Shown here: positions 30,821 to 39,927 of the stretch, piece by piece
Layout of the letters: each line of letters opens with the position of its first letter
Position numbering within the stretch: the stretch's first letter is position 1
Assembly: GCF_039696035.1 (NCBI RefSeq)
Contig: NZ_CP155567.1
Coordinates: 4,521,001 to 4,585,000, forward strand
Length of the DNA: 64,000 nt
Source of the DNA: Microbulbifer sp. SAOS-129_SWC
Lineage (GTDB): Bacteria > Pseudomonadota > Gammaproteobacteria > Pseudomonadales > Cellvibrionaceae
Direction: 5' to 3'
Translations under genes and position numbers: made by a program
The notes under the pieces: model-generated
Seen by the model: the letters and a program-made list of their open reading frames with translations, nothing else
The model's database searches: none
What the model was told of the DNA's origin: nothing

Positions 30821-32065
30821 GTGAGCCTTGTCACCCTGGCGATTCCGTTTTTTCTAATCGCGGTGCTGGTGGAACTGGCGCTGGACCGCTGGCGCGGCTG
30901 GGGCCTGTACCGGCTCAACGATGCCATCGGCAGCCTCAGTGCCGGTATCCTCAGCCGCATCACCGGCCTGGTCCGCGCCGGGGTCACGCTGCTGATCTAT
31001 GTGCCACTGTACGAGCTGTTGATGCCGTACTACCAGGCCGCGCACCTGCACTGGTCGGCCTCCAATCCCTGGCACCTGTTGCTGGCGGTGGCCGCCTACG
31101 ACTTCTGTTACTACTGGAAGCACCGCCTCGCGCACGAAATCAATCTGCTGTGGGCCGATCACCTGGTGCACCACCAGAGCGAGGACTACAACCTGACCAC
31201 GGCCCTGCGCCAGCCCAGTGCTGGCCTGCCGATCGGTTGGATCTTCTATCTGCCGCTGCTGCTGATCGGCCTGCCACCGGAGCTGCTGGTCACCGCCGGT
31301 GCCATCGACCTGATCTACCAGTTCTGGGTGCACACGCAGAAATTCCCCAAGGTACGCTGGATGGAGTGGATCTTCGTGACGCCGTCCAACCACCGAGTGC
31401 ACCACGCCCAGAACAAGGTCTATGTGGACCGCAACTACGGCGGCGTCTTCATCATCTGGGACCGGCTGTTCGGCAGCTATCAGGAGGAGCTGGACGACGA
31501 GCCCTGCATCTTCGGCGTGCGCAAGCCGCTGAACTCCTTCGATCCGCTGGCGGCCAATTTACAGCACTACAAGCGCATGGCCCTCGACGCCTGGTACACC
31601 CGGAGCTGGTGGGACAAGTTCACCCTGTGGTTCCGCCGCACCGGCTACCGGCCGGCCGACGCCGAGGCGGCGATGCCGGTACCGTCCTGCGATCTGGACG
31701 ACTTCGCGCGCTTCGATCCGCCGGTCAGCCGCGGTCGGCGGATCTACGCGCTGTTGCAGCATATTGTCTACTCCGGCGTCACGCTGCCACTGCTGTGGTA
31801 TGCGCGTGACATGAGTTATCCCCAGCAGCTGATGGCGGTGGCACTGCTGGCGTTGGGGCTGATCGTTAACGGCCGCATCCTCGACAACCATCGCCTGGCA
31901 CGCCACTGGGAGCTGGCGCGTCTGGGGCTGCTGCTAGCGCTGGCGCCCCTGCTGCCGTTAGCGCTAACGTACGCCCTGGCGGGCTATGCAGCGGCCAGCG
32001 CGCTGGCCTGGTGGTGGTTGGCTTTTGCGGACAAAGAAGATACAGTCGCTCTCGTTAGCGATTAG
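30821..32065 (+). CDS. Sterol desaturase/fatty-acid hydroxylase family membrane protein
   Basis: A 414-residue diiron membrane oxygenase-type protein. Histidine clusters: WKHRLAHE, ADHLVHHQSEDYN and SNHRVHHAQNKVYVDRNYGG. These are as in the ERG3/AGMO-like hydroxylases, and the YDFCYYWKHR and FGSYQEE segments are typical. Hydrophobic helices precede the first box. About 120 extra C-terminal residues contain three further helices (about 310-400), making a two-part membrane protein like alkylglycerol monooxygenase relatives. GTG 30821 has AGAGG five bases upstream; no later ATG gives a full first helix. The substrate is unknown. Confidence 0.85.
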   Translation: MSLVTLAIPFFLIAVLVELALDRWRGWGLYRLNDAIGSLSAGILSRITGLVRAGVTLLIYVPLYELLMPYYQAAHLHWSASNPWHLLLAVAAYDFCYYWKHRLAHEINLLWADHLVHHQSEDYNLTTALRQPSAGLPIGWIFYLPLLLIGLPPELLVTAGAIDLIYQFWVHTQKFPKVRWMEWIFVTPSNHRVHHAQNKVYVDRNYGGVFIIWDRLFGSYQEELDDEPCIFGVRKPLNSFDPLAANLQHYKRMALDAWYTRSWWDKFTLWFRRTGYRPADAEAAMPVPSCDLDDFARFDPPVSRGRRIYALLQHIVYSGVTLPLLWYARDMSYPQQLMAVALLALGLIVNGRILDNHRLARHWELARLGLLLALAPLLPLALTYALAGYAAASALAWWWLAFADKEDTVALVSD

Positions 32066-32288
32066 CAACAGGAAGTTGAACCCGGTCACAGGGGGTTTGA
32101 GGTGGCCGGCAAGGCTTCCGCCTGGCGATCCCGGCCGGGTTTCGGCGCCGCGCGCATCCTGTGGTTTGTGGACAGCGTTGTGGAACCGAAAATCCCAACA
32201 CATCCCCCCCCAAGCCCGGCCGGGGTGTCGCCTTCCTTTTTCTTCTGCCAGTTTGCCTGCGCCCACTGTGACCGTTGCTGCGTCCGGT

Positions 32289-32950
<662 letters not shown>

Positions 32951-33077
32951 ACCGGCGCACTGGCGCCGATTGTTCGATTTACGTACACCGCCCACTGCGG
33001 TAAAATCTCTGTCCGGCCGGCTCGGCCGCGCACCGAATTCGCCCCGCGGGGCCCTGTTTGAATGGAACCGAAAGTTT

Positions 33078-33344
33078 ATGGCACGTATTACCGTTGAAGA
33101 TTGCCTCGAGCACGTCGACAACCGCTTCGAACTCGTTATCGTGGGCAGCAAGCGCGCCCGCCAGATCGCTACCGGCGGCCGCGACCCGCTGCTTCCGGAA
33201 GAAAACGACAAGCCGACGGTAATCGCTCTGCGCGAGATCGAGGAAGGTCTGGTAGACGCCAGCATTCTCGACGAGCCGGACGAAGACGAAACCCCGATGC
33301 AGTCCGTTTCCGCACCGGTCTACCTGTCCGAACAGGACCTGTAA
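33078..33344 (+). CDS. rpoZ: RNA polymerase omega subunit
   Basis: An 88-residue subunit that helps assemble RNA polymerase and forms ppGpp site 1 with beta-prime. [20 protein letters not shown] and [15 protein letters not shown] are diagnostic. ATG 33078 is the family start. It lies 127 bases after gmk and 52 bases before spoT. Confidence 0.98.
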   Translation: MARITVEDCLEHVDNRFELVIVGSKRARQIATGGRDPLLPEENDKPTVIALREIEEGLVDASILDEPDEDETPMQSVSAPVYLSEQDL

Positions 33345-33396
33345 ATCACTATCTGCCATTCCCCGAGACTGAAGAGATTGAGAGGCGCGCGCGGCT

Positions 33397-35514
33397 TTGC
33401 ACACCATCGATAGTCTGGCCCACCGCCTCTCGTCGTACCTTCCTCCCGACCAGATCCAGATAGTCCGCCGCGCCTACTTCTACGCGGAGCAGGCCCACGA
33501 CGGACAACAGCGCCGCTCCGGCGAGCCCTACGTCACCCACCCGCTGGCGGTCGCCACGATCCTGGCCGGCATGCATATGGATCACCAGAGCCTGGCCGCG
33601 GCCATGCTGCACGATGTGATCGAGGACACCGGCATCCCCAAGGCCGCGCTGGAAGAACAGTTCGGCGAGGAAGTGGCGGATCTGGTGGACGGCGTCTCCA
33701 AACTGACCCAGTTCGAGACCGACAGCCCGGCGGAGAAGCAGGCGGAAAACTTCCAGAAGATGGCGCTGGCGATGGCGCGGGATATCCGCGTGATCCTGGT
33801 CAAGCTGGCCGACCGCCTGCACAACATGCGCACCCTCGGCGCGCTGAAGCCGGCCAAGCGCGCGCGTATCGCCCGCGAAACCCTCGAGATCTATGCACCC
33901 ATCGCCCACCGCCTGGGCATGAACGATGTGCGTATCGAGTTCGAGGACCGCGCCTTCTTCGCCATCTACCCGCTGCGCGCCAGCCGCCTGCGCGCCGCGC
34001 TGGTGGCCGCGCGCGGCAACCGCAAGGAACTGCTGGAGAAGATCCAGAACGCCATCGAGGTACGCCTGCAGCGCGAGGGTATCGACGCGCTGGTGATCGG
34101 CCGCGAGAAACACCTGTACAGCATCTACCAGAAGATGCGCGCGAAGAAAAAGTCGTTCAAGGAAATCATGGACGTCTACGCCTTCCGCATCATCGTCGAC
34201 AGCGTCGACACCAGCTACCGCGCGCTGGGGGTTATGCACAACCTGTACAAGCCGGTGATCTCAGAGTTCAAGGACTATATCGCCATCCCCAAATCCAACG
34301 GCTACCAGTCGCTGCACACGGTGCTGCTGGGCATGCACGGGGTGCCGATCGAAGTGCAGATCCGCACCAAGGAAATGGACGAGATGGCCAACAGCGGTAT
34401 TGCCGCCCACTGGCTGTACAAGGCCTCCGGGGACAAGGTCATCAACACCGGCGGCACCAGCCAGGTGCGCGCGCGCCGCTGGGTACAGGGCCTGCTGGAG
34501 ATGCAGCAGCGCGCCGGCGATTCGCTGGAATTTATCGAAAACGTGAAGATCGACCTGTTCCCGGACGAGGTGTATGTGTTCACCCCCAAGGGCCAGATCG
34601 TCGACCTGCCAGCCGGCGCCACCGCAGTGGACTTCGCCTATTCGGTGCACACCGATATCGGCAACTCCTGCGTGGCGGTGCGCATCAACCAGCGCCTGGC
34701 ACCGCTGTCGCAGCCGCTGGAGAGCGGCCAGAAGGTGGAGATCCTCACCAGCAGGAACGCCCAGCCGAATCCCAACTGGCTCAACTTCGTCGTCACCGCC
34801 AAGGCGCGCAGTGCCATTCGCCACTTCCTCAAGCACCAGCGCCACCACGATTCCGTGGCCCTGGGCCGGCGCCTGCTGGAGAAGGCACTGGGCAAATTCG
34901 ACCTGCACCTGCAGGACCTCACCGAGGAGCAGCTGCAGCAAGGCCTCAAGGAAACCAAGTGCGCGACGCTGGAAAAACTGCTCGAGGAAATCGGCCTCGG
35001 TAACAAGGTGGCCTTCTCCGCGGCCAAACAGCTGGTGCCAAGTGGCAGCGCGGAGACCGAGGCCAGCAATATTTCCTCACCGCTGACCATCGATGCCCAG
35101 GAGGGCATGCTGATCAGTTTCGCGCGCTGCTGCCGCCCGATTCCCGGCGACACCATCATCGGCCATATCAGCTCCGGCAAGGGCGTGGTGGTTCACCGGG
35201 ATACCTGCCGCAACACCAACGAGTTCCGCGAGCACCCGGAAAACATCATGACGGTGAACTGGTCGCCGGATGTGAAGGGCGAGTTCCTCGGCGATATCCG
35301 TGTGGAAGTGGAATCCGAGCGCGGCATCATCGCGCGCCTGGCCACCCGCATCACCGAGGAGGGCGCCAGTATCGAGCAAATCCACGTAGACGAGAAAGAC
35401 GCGCACAACAGCGTCATCGCCATGACCCTCGAGGTGAACAACCGCGTGCACCTGGCGCGGGTCATGAAGCGGCTGCGCAACCTGCCGATGGTCATCCGCA
35501 TCGCGCGACCCTAG
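33397..35514 (+). CDS. spoT: Bifunctional (p)ppGpp synthetase/hydrolase SpoT
   Basis: A 705-residue RelA/SpoT enzyme. The HD hydrolase domain (about 20-160) has HDVIEDTGI and KLADRLHNMRTL, all typical of an active hydrolase. The synthetase domain (about 215-340) has REKHLYSIYQKM, EFKDYIAIPKSNGYQSLHT and EVQIRTKEMDEMA. The TGS domain (about 385-450) has VYVFTPKGQIVDLPAGATAV. The C-terminal ACT domain has IRVEVESERGIIARLATRI. The start is TTG 33397. Length and domain order match Pseudomonas SpoT. Confidence 0.97.
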   Translation: MHTIDSLAHRLSSYLPPDQIQIVRRAYFYAEQAHDGQQRRSGEPYVTHPLAVATILAGMHMDHQSLAAAMLHDVIEDTGIPKAALEEQFGEEVADLVDGVSKLTQFETDSPAEKQAENFQKMALAMARDIRVILVKLADRLHNMRTLGALKPAKRARIARETLEIYAPIAHRLGMNDVRIEFEDRAFFAIYPLRASRLRAALVAARGNRKELLEKIQNAIEVRLQREGIDALVIGREKHLYSIYQKMRAKKKSFKEIMDVYAFRIIVDSVDTSYRALGVMHNLYKPVISEFKDYIAIPKSNGYQSLHTVLLGMHGVPIEVQIRTKEMDEMANSGIAAHWLYKASGDKVINTGGTSQVRARRWVQGLLEMQQRAGDSLEFIENVKIDLFPDEVYVFTPKGQIVDLPAGATAVDFAYSVHTDIGNSCVAVRINQRLAPLSQPLESGQKVEILTSRNAQPNPNWLNFVVTAKARSAIRHFLKHQRHHDSVALGRRLLEKALGKFDLHLQDLTEEQLQQGLKETKCATLEKLLEEIGLGNKVAFSAAKQLVPSGSAETEASNISSPLTIDAQEGMLISFARCCRPIPGDTIIGHISSGKGVVVHRDTCRNTNEFREHPENIMTVNWSPDVKGEFLGDIRVEVESERGIIARLATRITEEGASIEQIHVDEKDAHNSVIAMTLEVNNRVHLARVMKRLRNLPMVIRIARP

Positions 35515-35527
35515 CGGTCCGCGGGTA

Positions 35528-35556
35528 TTCCACAAAGTTTCCACATTTTTTCCACA
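35528..35556 (+). promoter_or_regulatory. Three TTCCACA direct repeats with exact 11-bp period
   Basis: TTCCACA occurs at 35528-35534, 35539-35545 and 35550-35556, in AT-rich DNA 14 bases after the spoT stop and about 185 bases before ridA. The helical phasing is what a dimeric or oligomeric DNA-binding protein would need. The last copy, TTTTCCACA, is one mismatch from a DnaA box. Confidence 0.5.
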
Positions 35557-35740
35557 ACACCGCGGGCGGACAGCTTTTCCGATCCCGCGCCAATGCTAGA
35601 CGGCAAATTTCGCCGATTACCGCCAATGGCAGATAGCTGCCGCGCAGGTGCCGAAGCGCTTCCCATCCGGCGACAAAGCGCGCTATATTCTGCCGCCTTG
35701 TTTTTCAGCTAGAGGCCGTGGAAAGCCTCGGGAGTACCGC

Positions 35741-36124
35741 ATGCCCAACCGTGCCGTGATAAAAACAGATAGTGCACCGGCAGCCATTGGCAGTTATTCA
35801 CAGGCCGTGAAAGTGGACAACACCGTCTACCTGTCCGGACAGATTCCGCTCGACCCCAAGAGCATGGAAATGGTCTCCAGCGACTTCGCTGAACAGGCGC
35901 GCCAGGTGTTCAAGAACCTGAGCGCCGTGTGCGAGGCGGCCAACGGCTCCCTGAACGATATCGTCAAGCTGAACCTGTACCTCACCGACCTCGGCAACTT
36001 CGCCACCGTGAACGAAATCATGGCAGAGGTGTTCGACAAGCCCTTCCCCGCGCGCGCCGCGGTGGGTGTCAAGGAGCTGCCCAAGGGCGCGCTGTTCGAG
36101 GCGGAAGGGGTGATGGTGATCTGA
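35741..36124 (+). CDS. ridA: Reactive intermediate deaminase RidA
   Basis: A 127-residue YjgF/YER057c/UK114 protein that hydrolyses 2-aminoacrylate and related enamines from PLP enzymes. It has PAAIGSYSQAVKVDNTVYLS, DIVKLNLYLTDLGNFATVNE and the active-site Arg region FPARAAVGVKELPKGALFE. ATG 35741 has GGGAG six bases upstream. Its position after spoT is conserved in many gammaproteobacteria. Confidence 0.95.
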   Translation: MPNRAVIKTDSAPAAIGSYSQAVKVDNTVYLSGQIPLDPKSMEMVSSDFAEQARQVFKNLSAVCEAANGSLNDIVKLNLYLTDLGNFATVNEIMAEVFDKPFPARAAVGVKELPKGALFEAEGVMVI

Positions 36125-36163
36125 CTGGCTGCTGACCGTAGCCGCTGCGGGCGGCACTGATCG

Positions 36164-37171
36164 TCAGCATTCCAGCACCACCTTGCCGATCGAGCGCCCC
36201 GTGCGCAGCAGCCCCAGCGCCACGTGGGCGTCATCGAACGCGTAGCGGTGGCCCACATGGGGCGGCGGCAGCGGGACCTGCGCCAGTTCGCGCAGCAGCG
36301 CCGCCAGCTGCGCTTTCTGTTCCCACAACCAGATCAGGTTGAACGCCAGCACCGAGCGGTTGCTGCTGATCATCTCCATGACGTCGTAACGCGGTCGGCG
36401 CAGATAGCGCCAGGCCGCCTTGAGGTAATTTGGCCGGCTGCCGCTCGGGGTAAACTCGGCCGCGCCGAACACCACCAGGCGCCCCATTGGATTGAGCGCG
36501 TCGAAACTCGCCCGCTGCACGCGGCCGCCAATCGCATCCAGCACCAGATCAAACCGCAGCCGCGCGCGCTGCAGCTGGCGGGCGAAATCCGCCTCCCGCA
36601 CCAGCACATCCGCAAAACCCCGTGCGCCCAGCCACTGCGCCTTGTCCGCACTGCCGACACTGCCCACCGGCACTGCGCCCAGCGCGCGTGCCAGCTTCAT
36701 CGCCTGCAGGCCGACACCGCCGGCGGCACTGTGTACCAGCACGCGCTGACCCGCCTGGACCGCACCCAGGTGCGTGAGCGCATACCAGGCCGTCAGGGTC
36801 TGCGCCGGCCAGGCGGCGCCCTGGGCGAAGTCCCAGCCATGCGGCAGCGGCATCAGGTAGTCAGCTTCGCTGTCGATCGAGGTTGCGTAGCCACCGAAGC
36901 GGGTCACCCCCATCACCCGGTCCCCCGGGGTAAAGTGGTCGCAGTGGCTCTCCGCCACGATACCGGCGAACTCCAGCCCGGGTGTAAAGGCGCCTTGCGG
37001 CGTCGCCGAGTAGAGGCCGGTGAGCGCGAAGATATCGGCAAAATTGAGACCCACCGCGCGCACGTCGATGCGCACCCGGTCGGCGGCCAGTGGTGCGAGC
37101 GTTTCCGTTTTCTGCTGCAGGTGAGTGATATTGCCGGCTTTGGGGATCTGCCAGAGGGTGCGCTGGGTCAT
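36164..37171 (-). CDS. Zinc-type alcohol dehydrogenase-like/quinone oxidoreductase
   Basis: A 335-residue medium-chain reductase of the zinc-free quinone oxidoreductase/VAT-1-like branch. The N-terminal GroES-like part has VGLNFADIFALTGLY and FTPGLEFAGIVAE. The NADPH-binding Rossmann region is VLVHSAAGGVGLQAMKLARA. The C-terminus ends GRSIGKVVLEC. There are no structural-zinc cysteines. Cytoplasmic; the substrate is unknown. It is convergent with ridA and lies upstream of the epimerase gene's 3' repeat region. Confidence 0.85.
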   Translation of the reverse strand: MTQRTLWQIPKAGNITHLQQKTETLAPLAADRVRIDVRAVGLNFADIFALTGLYSATPQGAFTPGLEFAGIVAESHCDHFTPGDRVMGVTRFGGYATSIDSEADYLMPLPHGWDFAQGAAWPAQTLTAWYALTHLGAVQAGQRVLVHSAAGGVGLQAMKLARALGAVPVGSVGSADKAQWLGARGFADVLVREADFARQLQRARLRFDLVLDAIGGRVQRASFDALNPMGRLVVFGAAEFTPSGSRPNYLKAAWRYLRRPRYDVMEMISSNRSVLAFNLIWLWEQKAQLAALLRELAQVPLPPPHVGHRYAFDDAHVALGLLRTGRSIGKVVLEC

Positions 37172-37246
37172 GGGTGGCTGCTGGTCGGGGAATTGGGGAG
37201 ATGAGTTTTTTATTTAGCGGGGCGAACGTGAAGCTTGCCGTACACC

Positions 37247-37430
37247 GTGGGCACACGCCATTGCATCGCGAGCAGCCATCCATGGGGCTCACCCCGGCCC
37301 GGCCATCCTTGGCCGGGCGCTGAATCGCTCAGCGAGCTGTGGACACGTGCCAGTGCATCGCCGGCAGCCTTCCCTGGAGCTCACCCCGGCCCGGCCGTCC
37401 TTGGCCGGTCGCTGATCTGCGCAGCGAGCT
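37247..37430. repeat. Two tandem imperfect 92-bp repeats rich in hairpins
   Basis: Unit 1 (37247-37338) and unit 2 (37339-37430) share an identical stretch CTCACCCCGGCCCGGCC and the same ends (GTGG...AGCGAGCT). Each contains a CCGGCC-xTCCTT-GGCCGG hairpin. Non-coding, between the epimerase and quinone reductase genes. Confidence 0.85.
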
Positions 37431-37454
37431 TCGCTCGCTCAGCGCGCAGATCAG
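37412..37454. terminator. Long hairpin at the 3' end of the epimerase gene
   Basis: CTGATCTGCGC at 37412 pairs with GCGCAGATCAG ending at 37454, and inside it AGCGAGC pairs with GCTCGCT, with a 4-base bulge. It covers the epimerase stop codon and the end of repeat unit 2. There is no T-run. Confidence 0.5.
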
Positions 37455-38332
37455 CCCTCGCTTTCGAGGAGGGCGCTGTAGCCGGAGCGGTAATCGGGGT
37501 ATTTGAGCTGGTAGCCGCTGTCCAGCATGCGTTTGTTGCTGAGCTTTTTCGAGCGGCGCTCGCTGGTCTGTATGATCTCGCGCAGATGGGCGCTGGTGTA
37601 GCCCATGGCCTTGACCAGCCACTGCTGCAAATCGTGCATCGGCACCGGCATGGAGTCGGCGCCAATATACAGCTGTTCCGGCGACCAGCCATCCCGATGA
37701 CGGTTCATCAGGTGAATCAGGAAACCAATACAGTCGTCCACGTGGATGCGATTGCTGTACTGCGGTGGTTGTGGCGGCGCGCAGCGGCCGGCACGCACCT
37801 GGGACAACAACCGGTCACGACCGGGACCGTAGATGCCGGCGAAGCGCACCACGCAGGTGCTGGGCACGGCACTGCGGATAATCTCCTCCGCGGCCAGCAG
37901 GATATCGCCCTGAAAGCCGCTGGGAACCGCCGGTGTCTGCTCATCCAGCCAATGGTCACCACTCTGGCCATAAACCCGCGTCGAGGAGACCCAGAGCAAC
38001 AGCCGTGGCGGTCGCGCCAGATTCGACAGCGCCTCAGCCAACGCCGTGGCGGTATCGATATAAGCGCGGTGGTAACCGCTTTGCGTGTGTTCGTCGGGCG
38101 TGAAGGTCGCAAGGATAATATCGGCGCCGTCGGCCAGCTGCCTCTGGATATCCTCTGTATTGGTGGCATCACCGCGACGCCAGTTGACCGCATCCGCGCG
38201 GCGCTTGGTGGCAAGGGCAACCAGCGGATTGCGGCGCATTCCGTAAATTTTGTATTCCTGACGATTGAGGTGCAACGCAAGGCGCGCGCCCAGGTCGCCG
38301 CAGCCCAGTATCCAGAGTTTTTCCTTTGCCAT
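37451..38332 (-). CDS. NAD-dependent epimerase/dehydratase (YeeZ-like SDR)
   Basis: A 293-residue extended SDR protein. The Rossmann motif is KLWILGCGDLGARLALHLNR. A central LLLWVSSTRVYGQSGDHWLDE provides the YxxxK-like region in altered form. FAGIYGPGRDRLL and NRIHVDDCIGFLIHL are typical of YeeZ relatives. The catalytic Lys after Tyr is not in the usual place, so activity is uncertain. The start is ATG 38332; GTG 38359 is possible, and neither has a good ribosome site. Confidence 0.8.
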   Translation of the reverse strand: MAKEKLWILGCGDLGARLALHLNRQEYKIYGMRRNPLVALATKRRADAVNWRRGDATNTEDIQRQLADGADIILATFTPDEHTQSGYHRAYIDTATALAEALSNLARPPRLLLWVSSTRVYGQSGDHWLDEQTPAVPSGFQGDILLAAEEIIRSAVPSTCVVRFAGIYGPGRDRLLSQVRAGRCAPPQPPQYSNRIHVDDCIGFLIHLMNRHRDGWSPEQLYIGADSMPVPMHDLQQWLVKAMGYTSAHLREIIQTSERRSKKLSNKRMLDSGYQLKYPDYRSGYSALLESEG

Positions 38333-38549
38333 AGGTATATTGACGGGGTTCCGGGTCACTCGCGCACCCGCCCGCCGTTGTCCCCTTTCTTGTTATCTAA
38401 GTACTGCTGTCGCAATGGCCCGGCGCCGTTGGCCGGCGCCGCGCTGTTGCGAATCACATCCCCGAAATGTTCTGCCCCGCCAGTATAGCCGGCGCAGCTT
38501 TAAATCGGCGCCGCCTGTGCTGTCGTTGTGCGCGGCGCCGCAGCTTGTC

Positions 38550-38807
38550 TCAGTGCCGGCGCTTGAGCATCCGGTACAGGAACAGAAAGATGATCGCGCC
38601 GATGGTGGCGGTGACGATATCACCGAGTCCAAAGCCGCTCACCGGCCCGCCGATCCCGACAAAGGATCCCACCCAACCGCCGATAAAGGCACCGACGATG
38701 CCGATAACAATGGTTACGATCCAGCCGCCCGGATCCGGCCCCGGCATGATCCACTTGGCCAGTGCGCCGGCGATAAGTCCGAGAATAATCCAGGAGAAGA
38801 TGCCCAT
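38550..38807 (-). CDS. GlsB/YeaQ/YmgE family stress membrane protein
   Basis: An 85-residue protein with three Gly-rich transmembrane helices. MGIFSWIILGLIAGALAKWI and GGWIVTIVIGIVGAFIGGWV mark the transglycosylase-associated (GlsB/YeaQ/YmgE) family, despite no enzymatic activity being shown for it. ATG 38807 follows CGGAG by eight bases. It is monocistronic and divergent from oxyR. Confidence 0.9.
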   Translation of the reverse strand: MGIFSWIILGLIAGALAKWIMPGPDPGGWIVTIVIGIVGAFIGGWVGSFVGIGGPVSGFGLGDIVTATIGAIIFLFLYRMLKRRH

Positions 38808-38996
38808 GGCGATGCTCCGCGTGATTTGTCCCTACACATATAGCAAAATTTTGCGCCTATATCGTTTAATTCGTCCCGCAAATAGCAAATTTTACTAACG
38901 GCGCCCCAGGTAACTCCCGGTCACAATTCGACATGGCCAGCACAGCCGTTATCATGAATAATTACTATTGAACCCTGAAATTTGATTGCCAGAACC

Positions 38997-39920
38997 ATGA
39001 CACTCAACGAGCTGCGCTATATCGTGACCCTGGCCCAGGAACAGCATTTCGGCCGCGCCGCCGAACGCTGTTTTGTCAGCCAGCCGACCCTGTCGATTGC
39101 GGTCAAGAAACTCGAAAAAGAGCTGGGTGTAGCGCTGTTCGAGCGCTCCAAGACCCGCGTGCAGGCCACACCGCTGGGTGAGCGCATCGTCGCCCAGGCG
39201 CAGCTGGTACTGGAGCAATCGGCCGCGATCAAGGATATCGCCAGTGCCGGCAAGGACCAGCTGGCGAGCCCGCTGTCGGTGGGCGCCATCTTCACCATCG
39301 GCCCCTACCTGTTCCCGCACTTTATCCCACAGTTGCAGCGCCTGGCGCCAGAGATGCCACTGTTCGTCGAAGAGGGCTACACCGCAACGCTTCGCCAGCG
39401 CCTGCGCAAGGGCGAGCTGGACGCGATCATCATCGCGCTGCCGTTTACCGAGCCGGATGTGGTCACCCAGCCGCTGTACGACGAGCCGTTTGTCGTGCTG
39501 ATGCCCGCCGGCCACCCGCTGACCCAGCAGGCCAGCATCGCCCCCGAGCAGCTCGCCGAAGACAACGTGCTGCTGCTGGGTGAGGGCCACTGCTTCCGCG
39601 ACCAGGTGCTGGAGGCTTGCCCGCAGCTGCAGCACACCATCGAGAAAGAGGCCGGCACCGGCCGCATCCGTACCGCCGCCGACGGCAGCTCGCTGGAGAC
39701 ACTGCGCCATATGGTCGCCTCCGGGCTCGGTATTACGATACTGCCACTGTCCGCGGCCGCTGCTTCCCAGTATGCCAGCAACCTGCTGGAGACGCGTCCG
39801 TTCGCGGCCCCGGCACCGCAGCGCACCGTGGCGCTGGCGTGGCGCGCCAGCTTCCCGCGCCACCGCGCCATCGACATACTGCGCGAGGCCATCGGCCAGT
39901 GCCAGCTGGCGGAGGCGTAG
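38997..39920 (+). CDS. oxyR: Peroxide-sensing LysR regulator OxyR
   Basis: A 307-residue transcription factor. It has the LysR helix-turn-helix (about 1-60; FGRAAERCFVSQPTLSIAVK) and a substrate-like domain with the redox pair Cys199 and Cys208 in GEGHCFRDQVLEAC, at the same numbering as E. coli OxyR. It therefore should form a disulfide with hydrogen peroxide and activate catalase and ahp genes. ATG 38997 is used. It is seven bases upstream of recG, the order found in Pseudomonas. Confidence 0.97.
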   Translation: MTLNELRYIVTLAQEQHFGRAAERCFVSQPTLSIAVKKLEKELGVALFERSKTRVQATPLGERIVAQAQLVLEQSAAIKDIASAGKDQLASPLSVGAIFTIGPYLFPHFIPQLQRLAPEMPLFVEEGYTATLRQRLRKGELDAIIIALPFTEPDVVTQPLYDEPFVVLMPAGHPLTQQASIAPEQLAEDNVLLLGEGHCFRDQVLEACPQLQHTIEKEAGTGRIRTAADGSSLETLRHMVASGLGITILPLSAAAASQYASNLLETRPFAAPAPQRTVALAWRASFPRHRAIDILREAIGQCQLAEA

Positions 39921-39927
39921 GGCAGCG

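Noticed and set aside
32205-32212. Run of eight C as a phase-variable switch
   Set aside because: It is intergenic, 125 bases before gmk and upstream of the likely -10, so a length change has no obvious coding or promoter-spacing effect.
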